Of a stretch of 49,841 nucleotides of DNA, positions 29,603 to 37,841 are shown piece by piece. Origin of the DNA: Thermodiscus sp. (GTDB lineage: Archaea > Thermoproteota > Thermoprotei_A > Sulfolobales > Acidilobaceae); the NCBI GenBank assembly GCA_015521175.1, contig WAOR01000124.1, forward strand, positions 1-49,841, in the 5' to 3' direction. The position numbers and the translations under genes are program-made. Below the pieces are notes generated by a model. It saw only the letters and a list, made by a program, of their open reading frames with translations, was not told the origin of the DNA and ran no database searches. The first letter of the stretch is position 1, and every line of letters begins with the position of its first letter.

Positions 29603-32488
29603 TCAACGTTTTTTAGAAGCCCTCTTAACAGCCTTCCAGTACTGCCTGTTCGCCGCGTACTCCTCCATTGCCTTGAGTAAGCCTTGATAGAAGCCCCGCT
29701 CACCCTTACTTACAAGCTCCGAGAGAAGCCTCTTAGCCCTCTGCGGGCCGACGCCGTAAGTCATGAGTGATTCAACGACGTATCTGGCTAGGCCTTGCCC
29801 GGCATAGTTTAGGTAGAGGATTGCTCTCTCCTTGACTTCTTTAACCATTTTCTTCTCTTCTCCCCTTAGCCTGGCGCCACTCCTATACTTTAGGTATGCG
29901 TTGAGGAGTGACTCTCCATACTCGGTTGCTGGGAGAGGGGCTAGGGCTAGCGACCCACACTTGGGGCATCTAAACTTCTTCTCGATCTCTCTTGCCTTCA
30001 TTTTCCAGTGGTGCCCGCAGGAGACGCATAGCATTATCACCTCCCTCCGGCCTGTCGCCTTCTTCAATGATTCAACGATCTTATCCATGGCTATTTTTGT
30101 TATTTTGACGGCTATGTCCCTCTTGATATATGGGTTCTCTAGGACCTCTCTCGCTAGGGGCGTAGGCTTGCTAACGCGAATACTCCTCGCCTCCCGTAGA
30201 TCGTCGAGGTAGTCGTTTAACGCTTGAATGTCAAGCTTCTCATGGAGCAACTCCCTTATCGTTTCGGCCTCGACAAGGGATCCCTGGAGGTTCTCCGCGA
30301 GCCTTCTGGCGAATTCTAGTGGGAGCCTCTTGTCTGGCTCAATTAGCCCCATGCGCTTGGCGACGCGTATGAATCTAATGAGGTATGTTCTAGAGCTCTT
30401 CACAGCGTCCTGTAGGAGGACTAGCCTCTCCACACGGTCTAGCCTCTTAGATTCTTCTACCGCCTCCTGCACTAGCCCCGGCGGGACCCCCGTAGGGGAC
30501 CTGAATACTATAGCGTATGGTATATAGTCGAACTCCACTCGGGTCCTCCTCTCCATAAGCCTCGACAAAAGTAGTGCGAGGGCAAGGTTGCCCCTGCTGC
30601 CCAGGCAGGAGTAGAGGATGCTTGCGCCTTGCACTTCCTCTACGAGAGCGGTCCTAGGCCCGATACTACCCTCTCCTAGAACATTAATAGTATCCTTTAT
30701 TATCTTATATATTCTCTCAGCCCATGCCCCCCGGATTTTACGGTACTCTAGGGCCCTCCTACACTCTTCCCAGCTATACTGGCACAGGGAGAGGATGGCG
30801 CAGGCCTCCCTGGCGACCTTGTAGCTTACAGGGATAATCTCGCCTTCCCAGGAGGGGACCAGGGCCTCCTCAGCCATTAAGGGCATCGCTTCAATACGAC
30901 CCCTTTCATAGTCAACGCTTACAGCCTCCCATACTCTTCCGCCCAGGACGAAGCGTAGCTTGGGGGTCCCCGACCTTAGCATACTAGACTCTACGAAGCG
31001 CTCGCTCACCTCGCCAATCCTAGAGCCCGTGATCACATCGTAGACGTGGAAGGAGGACTCGTCCGGTATCATTGAGACCCTGTAGAAATAGGAGAAAGTC
31101 CTCCTACCAAGCCTAACTCTTCTATTCTCGGGATCCCACCTGACAACTCCCACAGAGTCCAGATGGTCCAGGATAGACTCTACCTCCTCCATCGTGAGGC
31201 CGTTGAGGGACCCGCTCCTCCAGAATATGTCGGCTATCGCTTCAGGCGTGGCTCCTCGCTCCTCTACCACAATCCCCGCTACCTGATGGGAGGCTACGTC
31301 GTAGGAGTTCTTGGGCATGAACTGGTCCTCCAAGTGCCCTCTCTCAGACCTGACGGCAATTATCCCGGACTCGAGGAGTTCGAAGAGGTTGGAGCTAGTG
31401 ACTATCACGCCCTTGCTAACCTCGTCTATCCTGTGCCCGGCCCTGCCAGCTCTCTGGGTCATCGCGATGACTTGTCTAGGCGACATGAACTGGATTACTA
31501 GGTCCACATGACCTATATCTATTCCCAGTTCCATACTTGAGGTAGCCACGAGTATCTTAATCTCCCCCTTGCGAAAGCCAGCTTCCACCTCCTCCCTAAC
31601 CTTCCTCGACAAGCTACCGTGGTGGACCTCGACGCGGAAGTTCAGCCCTACTTCTCCAGCGATTCTCCTCAGGGTGCTTGCAAGCCTCTCAGCTGTCCCG
31701 CGGGTGTTAGTGAAGACTAGTACAGAGCCGGGGGTATCCTTGGAGATCGCGATAATCCTTTTAGCCGAGTTAAGCCAGAACCCCTCATCGTCCCGTACAA
31801 CCTCTACTTCTATGGAGTACTTCTTAGTAGAGGAGTCCTCGACTACCGCGACGCGGCGATTCCCCGCTATCATCCTTGAAGCCTCCCTGGCGGTCGCCTT
31901 GGAGAGGGTTGCGGAGAGCCCGATCCTCTGGACCCGGAACCTGGAGAGTTTCTGGAGCCTCTCTAGGACTACTGATAGCTCCGCGCCCCTCTTGTTATCA
32001 ACTAACTCGTGTATCTCGTCTATGATCACCCACCTGAGATTCCTCCAAAGCTTCTCCCTCTTCTCGAGCGACACTAGGAGGTTCAGCGACTCCGGGGTTG
32101 TAACTGCTATATGGGGAGGATTCTCCAGGAACTCCCTCCTGCTAGCCTGCGTCGTGTCGCCGTGGCGTAGAAGCACTCTTAACCCGACTGACTCGGCTAT
32201 CCGAGCTATCCTTAGGGTCACGTCCCTGTTGAGGGCTCTTAGCGGAGTAACATAGAGGATCCGGACACCGCCTATCTCCCCCCTCTCATCGATTTCACCT
32301 AGCAACATTGATACTACTGGCAGGACAGCGGCCTCAGTCTTACCACTCCCAGTAGGCGCCATTATTAGCGTGTTAGACCCGGTTAGAACGACTGGTATAG
32401 CCTTCTCTTGGATCGGTAATGGCCTCTCATAGCCTAGGCTTGCCAGCTTCTCTTGTAGCTTCTTGTGCAATAGCTGGAAGACTGACAC
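29603..32488 (-). CDS. Lhr-type SF2 helicase with C-terminal zinc finger
   Basis: MAPTGSGKTEAAVLP, VIIDEIHELVDNKRGAELSVVLERL, LVATSSMELGIDIGHVDLVIQ, QRAGRAGHR; CVSCGHHWKMKAREIEKKFRCPKCG. Confidence 0.92.
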   Translation of the reverse strand: MSVFQLLHKKLQEKLASLGYERPLPIQEKAIPVVLTGSNTLIMAPTGSGKTEAAVLPVVSMLLGEIDERGEIGGVRILYVTPLRALNRDVTLRIARIAESVGLRVLLRHGDTTQASRREFLENPPHIAVTTPESLNLLVSLEKREKLWRNLRWVIIDEIHELVDNKRGAELSVVLERLQKLSRFRVQRIGLSATLSKATAREASRMIAGNRRVAVVEDSSTKKYSIEVEVVRDDEGFWLNSAKRIIAISKDTPGSVLVFTNTRGTAERLASTLRRIAGEVGLNFRVEVHHGSLSRKVREEVEAGFRKGEIKILVATSSMELGIDIGHVDLVIQFMSPRQVIAMTQRAGRAGHRIDEVSKGVIVTSSNLFELLESGIIAVRSERGHLEDQFMPKNSYDVASHQVAGIVVEERGATPEAIADIFWRSGSLNGLTMEEVESILDHLDSVGVVRWDPENRRVRLGRRTFSYFYRVSMIPDESSFHVYDVITGSRIGEVSERFVESSMLRSGTPKLRFVLGGRVWEAVSVDYERGRIEAMPLMAEEALVPSWEGEIIPVSYKVAREACAILSLCQYSWEECRRALEYRKIRGAWAERIYKIIKDTINVLGEGSIGPRTALVEEVQGASILYSCLGSRGNLALALLLSRLMERRTRVEFDYIPYAIVFRSPTGVPPGLVQEAVEESKRLDRVERLVLLQDAVKSSRTYLIRFIRVAKRMGLIEPDKRLPLEFARRLAENLQGSLVEAETIRELLHEKLDIQALNDYLDDLREARSIRVSKPTPLAREVLENPYIKRDIAVKITKIAMDKIVESLKKATGRREVIMLCVSCGHHWKMKAREIEKKFRCPKCGSLALAPLPATEYGESLLNAYLKYRSGARLRGEEKKMVKEVKERAILYLNYAGQGLARYVVESLMTYGVGPQRAKRLLSELVSKGERGFYQGLLKAMEEYAANRQYWKAVKRASKKR

Positions 32489-32576
32489 TCTCTAGCCCTT
32501 CCCCCATGCCAGCTCTCTTGCACTAACCCTGTAGGCTCCTCTAGGAGACATATACTCTTCCCCGTGAATCCTACTC

Positions 32577-33860
32577 GTGGCGCTGACCGGTTTGAAGATC
32601 GAGGAGGGATGCGGGAGCCTAGCCACCGCTATGAGAGTGTCTTTTGCCGCCGCCTTAGCCTGGATAATATTTTACTTAATTTATAAATATTACAGTTATT
32701 TTTTCTCGTTTTTACCGGTCCCGCAAGTACTCGGCCTACTAGTTGGCGTGGCGCTGGGCGCATATACTCGGAGCCTCGTAGTAGGGTATTCTGCTTCAAG
32801 CCTCTTCCTATTCAACCCCGGCTCTCCAAGGGAAATCCCTGCTTATTCTGGATACGTGATTCTTCTCACACTAGCCCTTATGGGCTTATTATCCTATAAG
32901 AGGGGCCCCTCCGACTCCGTTGTCGAAGCCCTTCTCTGGCATAGACCGGTGAGGGCTACTCCTGTCCTGGCGGCGGCTTCCCTGCTCTCAATATATTATT
33001 TTTTAGGATTTAAATTTATTTATAATTCTCTTTATCTTGTAAATGCAGGCCTGGCGGCAGTAATTGCTAGTAGAAACTCGGAGACGCTGTGGAAAGCGCT
33101 TTCATCCTCCATAGTAGCCTCGCTGGGACCCGTAGGGCTCCTAAGCCTCTCCCTATACCTAGCATACATGCCACTCCCGCCTCTAAGGTGCGGTGGCCTA
33201 GCGCTTCCCGGTAGACTAGTCGCTTACGAGGAGGAGACCTCTTCGACTAGGCTACTCACGGGCGGGCGTAGGTGGAGGGATCGAGGGTTAGCCTGTAGTA
33301 AGCCGTCAACCCCAATATTGAACCTTGGCAGGAGAGCTGTTGTCTGGGCATACTCTACGGACCCGAAGGGGACTGCTCTCATATTATCCAAGAGTCTTGC
33401 GTCGAAAGGGAGAGCACTCTTCCTGGACTTGGATTCGATAAGCCCCTGCAAGGGTCCCTCAGGGAGAGTCGAGGCTGTGTGCCTCGGCGATTACCCCCTA
33501 GTCGAGGTTAAAGCATACCTATCCTCCCTGGCCGAGACCGCTAAGCAATACCAGATAGTAGCGGTATCCTCGTGCAGGGTAAGGCCAAGGGATATAGCGA
33601 GGGAGCTTGCCCTCATAGCCTCTAATACCACCGTTGTGGCCTCTCTGTGCCTCCCAGAGGAGGACGCTCTAATCGCATCTTCCGGGCCAGAGGGTGGGGG
33701 CACTCTCTTCTCGATGCTAGGAGACCCTCTCCTCACTAGAACTGTTCTGGGAAAGATGTTCGATAATAATAGTGAAAAAATATATTATTTATTTAGAAAA
33801 TATAGGGTATATCTGTTCTATCCCTACTGTGAAAGACGGTGGGCCGCCGCGACAACTTGA
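32577..33860 (+). CDS. multi-TM membrane protein with a C-terminal cytosolic alpha/beta domain, unknown function
   Basis: about 6 hydrophobic segments in the first ~200 aa, then soluble VVWAYSTDPKGTALILSKSLASKGRALFLDLDSIS...; no recognised family. Confidence 0.6.
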   Translation: MALTGLKIEEGCGSLATAMRVSFAAALAWIIFYLIYKYYSYFFSFLPVPQVLGLLVGVALGAYTRSLVVGYSASSLFLFNPGSPREIPAYSGYVILLTLALMGLLSYKRGPSDSVVEALLWHRPVRATPVLAAASLLSIYYFLGFKFIYNSLYLVNAGLAAVIASRNSETLWKALSSSIVASLGPVGLLSLSLYLAYMPLPPLRCGGLALPGRLVAYEEETSSTRLLTGGRRWRDRGLACSKPSTPILNLGRRAVVWAYSTDPKGTALILSKSLASKGRALFLDLDSISPCKGPSGRVEAVCLGDYPLVEVKAYLSSLAETAKQYQIVAVSSCRVRPRDIARELALIASNTTVVASLCLPEEDALIASSGPEGGGTLFSMLGDPLLTRTVLGKMFDNNSEKIYYLFRKYRVYLFYPYCERRWAAATT

Positions 33861-33908
33861 ACACTTTATAAACCTATGGGAACCCATCGACTCCAGGTGC
33901 CCTGAGTA

Positions 33909-34202
33909 GTGTCAGAAGAACAAGAAGGAGAGTTAGAGGTCCGCACATACTCCATCTCAAGCCCGGACATGCTAGAGGTCATGCTAGAGTACACTGAAAT
34001 CCTAGAAAAGACCGTGAAGGGAGAGCTATCAAAGGAGGAAGCGAAGATAGTATACGCTGAGAAAATACTACCAGTTATACAAGAGCTCCAGAAGAAATAC
34101 GCGCCAAAGGAGGTCAAGCAGAAATCGAAAAAGACAAAGAAAAAGACTACGAGCACTAAGACCTCGAAGAAGCGGAAGAAGGCTAAGTCGTCTAAAGGCT
34201 AG
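33909..34202 (+). CDS. rpo13: candidate RNA polymerase subunit Rpo13
   Basis: 97 aa, GTG start; acidic N-terminus, helical DMLEVMLEYTEILEKTVKGELSKEEAKIVYAEK, Lys-rich tail KQKSKKTKKKTTSTKTSKKRKKAKSSKG, resembling Sulfolobus Rpo13 from memory. Confidence 0.6.
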   Translation: MSEEQEGELEVRTYSISSPDMLEVMLEYTEILEKTVKGELSKEEAKIVYAEKILPVIQELQKKYAPKEVKQKSKKTKKKTTSTKTSKKRKKAKSSKG

Positions 34203-34581
34203 CCAGGCTCTGCTCCTTAACCTCCACCTCGTACCCGAGCTCCCGGAGCGCGTCAACTATAACCTCTAGAGGGACCCTCCTATCGAAGGATAAGACGACG
34301 TAGTCCCTATCCTCGCGGATTAGCTTAACCTTGTCAATTATCACCTTGCCAAGTATCATATCATTCATAGACTTAGAGGGTACTAGGTAGTCCTTGAACT
34401 TCTTCTTCTGGGTCTCGTAGAAGGCATCGAAGTTTCTCAGGATCCTATAGGTCTCGTTGACATCATTGCTCTCGAATCCCAGCTTCTTGGTTACAATGCC
34501 TATAAGCTTCTCAGCCTCATCTACTGGCAACCTGACGTTCTTGTATTTCCCAAAGTCCACCTCAACTACTATTTTTGCCAA
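34192..34581 (-). CDS. hypothetical protein divergent to PCNA
   Basis: ORF to 34611; TTG at 34581 gives MAKIVVEVDFGKYKNVRLPVDEAEKLIGIV...; no recognised domain. Confidence 0.6.
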   Translation of the reverse strand: MAKIVVEVDFGKYKNVRLPVDEAEKLIGIVTKKLGFESNDVNETYRILRNFDAFYETQKKKFKDYLVPSKSMNDMILGKVIIDKVKLIREDRDYVVLSFDRRVPLEVIVDALRELGYEVEVKEQSLASL

Positions 34582-34658
34582 GACATTCACCACCCTTGAG
34601 AGTGAAACCACGCGGGTTTATTACTCTAAAACCCGGAGATGATCTACTGGGATTAGAG

Positions 34659-35414
34659 ATGCCTGTCAGGGCTGTACACCCGGCTCCAACAAAGTTCAAG
34701 TACATAACACAGACGCTAGCCAAGATAAACGATGAGGGAGACCTAATCTTCTCCCTGGAGGGCTTAATAGGCTACCTCATGAGCCCCGATAAGACTAGCC
34801 TGGCCGTTCTGAAAGCCCCCGTTACGGCCTTCGACGAGTACAGCATTGACGAAGAGATAGTCTTGCGGGTGAGGACCGATGAGCTTAACAAGATAGTTAA
34901 GAGAGCTACTAGGAACGATAACCTGGTCTTCGAATACGAACCTGGTAGCGATCTACTCCGAGTAATCCTTGAAGATAGGAAGACCGGTGTAACTAGAACC
35001 TTCTACACCCCGGTAATCGTCCTCGAGTCTAGGGAAGTCAAGGAGCCGAAGATGGAGGGAAAGGCTAAATTCATACTGATGGCCGACGACTTTAAGAGCA
35101 TGATCCAGGATGCCAAGATCGTCGGAGACGTTCTCGAACTCTACGCCAGCGAGGAGGAGGTAATAGCGCGAGCCTCGGGTGAAGAGAAGGAGTACGAGTG
35201 GATAATGAGGGAGGGAGATCCCCTAGTATCCCTCTCGGTGCAGGAGGAGTCCCAGAGCTCGTACACGATTAACAGCCTCCAAGCCCTGACCAAGCCTACC
35301 GGGGCTGCGGATAACGTTCAGGTAGAGTTCGAGACCAACTATCCCCTAAAAGCCGTCTTCACATTCCCTAACACGGAGAAGCTAGTTATCTACGTCGCCC
35401 CCGCCCTCGCCTAG
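34659..35414 (+). CDS. pcn: PCNA sliding clamp
   Basis: LIFSLEGLIGYLMSPDKTSLAVLKAP, DELNKIVKRATRNDNL, YPLKAVFTFPNTEKLVIYVAP; start placed at ATG 34659. Confidence 0.93.
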   Translation: MPVRAVHPAPTKFKYITQTLAKINDEGDLIFSLEGLIGYLMSPDKTSLAVLKAPVTAFDEYSIDEEIVLRVRTDELNKIVKRATRNDNLVFEYEPGSDLLRVILEDRKTGVTRTFYTPVIVLESREVKEPKMEGKAKFILMADDFKSMIQDAKIVGDVLELYASEEEVIARASGEEKEYEWIMREGDPLVSLSVQEESQSSYTINSLQALTKPTGAADNVQVEFETNYPLKAVFTFPNTEKLVIYVAPALA

Positions 35415-35694
35415 AACTACTCTTCCTACTCTTGGATCTCCTCCTTCCCTCTGCGGTCAATCCCTGTTCGAGGCGGGAGGCTAGTAGATCAGCCTTAGCC
35501 CACTTGTCCTCGTAAGCCGATACTGAGGCGAGTTTCACTATCCTGTGGCCGCAGGAGAATCCTTTCTTCCCCGCTAGGACTACCATGCAATAGGGGCACA
35601 GGTTTAGCTCGCGTCCTTGGTACCTACACTTGTAGACGTAAGCCTTCCTACCGCACATATCGCAGGTATACCATGCGAGGGTGTTCCTTGGCAC
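35386..35694 (-). CDS. small zinc-finger protein with Arg/Ser-rich tail
   Basis: YTCDMCGRKAYVYKCRYQGRELNLCPYCMVVLAGKKGFSCGH; tail RRRSKSRKSSSRRGRGRRR; GTG at 35694 preferred, ORF opens to 35709. Confidence 0.7.
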   Translation of the reverse strand: MPRNTLAWYTCDMCGRKAYVYKCRYQGRELNLCPYCMVVLAGKKGFSCGHRIVKLASVSAYEDKWAKADLLASRLEQGLTAEGRRRSKSRKSSSRRGRGRRR

Positions 35695-35722
35695 GCCGTC
35701 ATCCCTCACCGCGGTCTACCAA

Positions 35723-35775
35723 GCGGGCCCGGGAAGGCAGGCCTGTAGCCCGCCGCGATTACCGCGGCTCCCGGG
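35723..35775. other. GC-rich structured intergenic element, possible leader RNA or ncRNA
   Basis: Stems 35723-35728/35748-35753, 35752-35757/35763-35768, 35728-35734/35769-35775. Confidence 0.5.
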
Positions 35776-35814
35776 TCCGGCGTTTGTATTGTATGTGCCT
35801 GTAGGTTATTTAGG

Positions 35815-36558
35815 CTAGGCCTCTTTGATTAGTTGCTTGAAGCGGAGTGCGTCTACAAAAGAGTATATATTATTAAATAAAATATAATTTTCCTTTTTGC
35901 CTAGATTCCTTATTATAGAGTAAAGCTCTCTTAGATCATCATCAGTATACTTGTACCTATAGTTAACCTCTCTACCCCCTAGCCCGTGAAGCCTAGCATA
36001 GAGGGTCCCCTGGCCTTCGGGAGGGACTCTCCCCCGCAGAACATCTCCGGCTATTATAACTCCTGTCTCCTCATTGATGCGTGATAGGAGCTCGGGCTTA
36101 CTCCACCAATCCCCTCGAGGCTCCCAAGCTAGCTGGAAGCCCTTGGGCCAGCATTTAGACAGGAACTCCTTAACCTTACGTATGTTATTATCGGTTGCAC
36201 TGAAGCTCGCCGGTGTCTGCAGTACTATTATCGTAGCGCTTAGGATGCTGGCTGCCTTAACGGTCTCCTCCCAAGCCCAGCAAACGGCCTCGCTTATCTT
36301 CATGTCTCCGAAGGACTCCTTAGAGTAGGGCACCTCTGATTTGAGCCGTTTCCATAGCTTTGAGTTATACTTGTGCGTGACAAGCATCCAGGCTTTAGCT
36401 GTGAACTCGAAGCCTTCTGGCGCCTCTCGGGCTATTCTCTGGAGGCTATCGTGGACTCGGGGATCATAGAAGGTTTGCTGCACCTCTACGGCGTCTAGCT
36501 TCGAGTAGACGAGTCTTCTCGACCTTGAGAAGCCGCATGTACCAACCTTAATCCTCAA
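35815..36558 (-). CDS. DUF72 (YecE-like) family protein
   Basis: KVGTCGFSRSRRLVYSKLDAVEVQQTFYDPRVHDSLQRIAREAPEGFEFTAKAWMLVTHKYNSKLW; EPRGDWW; YARLHGLG. Confidence 0.88.
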   Translation of the reverse strand: MRIKVGTCGFSRSRRLVYSKLDAVEVQQTFYDPRVHDSLQRIAREAPEGFEFTAKAWMLVTHKYNSKLWKRLKSEVPYSKESFGDMKISEAVCWAWEETVKAASILSATIIVLQTPASFSATDNNIRKVKEFLSKCWPKGFQLAWEPRGDWWSKPELLSRINEETGVIIAGDVLRGRVPPEGQGTLYARLHGLGGREVNYRYKYTDDDLRELYSIIRNLGKKENYILFNNIYSFVDALRFKQLIKEA

Positions 36559-37165
36559 CCCTGGAGGGACCCTCCCTACCCACCTTTTCCAGGAATTCCT
36601 TAGCCGCCCCGCCGATATAGCAGGTTAAGCTAGTGCACAGTATGTCTGGGTTCAGGTCCTTTATCTTCGAGTAGGATTCCCACCATTCCTCCTCACTGGA
36701 CCCCCACTTACGCGATAAGCTCCCTAAAGCGTCGCCTATGGCCAGTAGCCGGCCGTCCTCGTCGTCTAGAAGTATGGACTGGCTTCCAGGCGTATGGCCA
36801 GGCGTGTGGATCACTCCAACGGTTAGGCTCCCTACTTCTAGGCTTGCTTCCTCTCTCCCTATCTCTAGGCCTACAGGGGTCGGATGGAACACTAGGCCGT
36901 AATCGCTTGAAGCGGTCTTCTCGGGGTCCCCCGCCTCGATCCACCGGGAATCGGGGGGCCTGGCCGCGATTATGCTCCCAATTTTGTGGAACCACCAGTC
37001 TCCCCCGGCATTGTTAACGTGTCCGTGCGTGTTAACAACGAGCTTTGGAGTTAACTTAGCATTCCTTGGCAGAACCTGGGCTATCGCCTGGGAGAGCATT
37101 GCTATAGAAGAGTCCGTTCCCGACCCGGAGTCTACTAGTATCCACTCTCCACTATCGAAAATCAT
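36548..37165 (-). CDS. metallo-beta-lactamase fold protein with altered metal site (N-terminus probably longer)
   Basis: VVNTHGHVNNAGGDWWFH, HTPGHTPGSQSILLDD, LAIGDALGSL; frame is open upstream to 37265. Confidence 0.8.
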   Translation of the reverse strand: MIFDSGEWILVDSGSGTDSSIAMLSQAIAQVLPRNAKLTPKLVVNTHGHVNNAGGDWWFHKIGSIIAARPPDSRWIEAGDPEKTASSDYGLVFHPTPVGLEIGREEASLEVGSLTVGVIHTPGHTPGSQSILLDDEDGRLLAIGDALGSLSRKWGSSEEEWWESYSKIKDLNPDILCTSLTCYIGGAAKEFLEKVGREGPSRVED

Positions 37166-37265
37166 TATGGCTACAGCGTCGAAGGGTGTAGCGAGACCTG
37201 GATAAAGTAGTAGCCTACTGTGCTTTGTTAGGCGGAATACTGTCGTATTCTCACACCCAGGTGGT

Positions 37266-37685
37266 TTAACCTACTGGGGCTTCGAACCCTTTAAGCTTAG
37301 CAAGCATGACCACGTCCAGCTCCTCGATCTGCCTGCGTAGTTCTTCGGGGTCGGTCTTCGCCCGAGAGAGGTCCACTACTAGCGTACAGTTACCGCTCTC
37401 GCCTCGGGCAATGGAGGCGCAGCGCGTAGCGATAATGTCAATGCCGAGCTCGGCGAGTTTCTGGGTTAGCTTCGCTAGGGCTCCTGGCTTATCGAGAAGC
37501 TCTACCTCCAGCTCGTATACGTCTTTTAGCGAAGCCGATACTGGCGAGACCGTTATCTCCCGCTTGTCTAGGTCGGCGATCAAGACGACCACCATTCCGG
37601 GCTCGATGTCTAAGGCCTCCCTCATGGTCTGGGGTATAGTTACTCTCCCCTTAGAGTCCACCTTTGCTAGGCTAGTCAGCCTCAT
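37266..37685 (-). CDS. AbrB/SpoVT DNA-binding domain fused to an ACT domain
   Basis: LAKVDSKGRVTIPQTMREALDIEPGMVV followed by YELEVELLDKPGALAKLTQKLAELGIDIIATRC. Confidence 0.88.
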   Translation of the reverse strand: MRLTSLAKVDSKGRVTIPQTMREALDIEPGMVVVLIADLDKREITVSPVSASLKDVYELEVELLDKPGALAKLTQKLAELGIDIIATRCASIARGESGNCTLVVDLSRAKTDPEELRRQIEELDVVMLAKLKGFEAPVG

Positions 37686-37841
37686 ACCCACGGTACCCCC
37701 ACTACCAAACACGTTATACAAGTACTAGTAATTTAAGGCTACTCCGCCTTCGCTTTCCACTCGGAAGCCAACATCAGCCCTGCTAGTATAAATTCATAAA
37801 CTCTATAGGCTGCTTCGAGATTGATCCGGGGGCTAGACTAG

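Noticed and set aside
31569-32255. 228-aa plus-strand ORF antisense to the Lhr helicase
   Set aside because: Entirely antisense to a well-supported helicase; composition is Ser/Thr/Leu-rich with no domain
35752-35768. On the minus strand gagccgcggtaatcg resembles the universal 16S rRNA 530-loop core GCCGCGGTAAT
   Set aside because: Only about 11 nt match, with no surrounding 16S sequence; explained as part of the local hairpin
37760-37780. tttccactcggaag resembles an imperfect ORB/mini-ORB dyad
   Set aside because: Has an extra base in the dyad and no G-rich flank or repeated copies; no cdc6 gene adjacent
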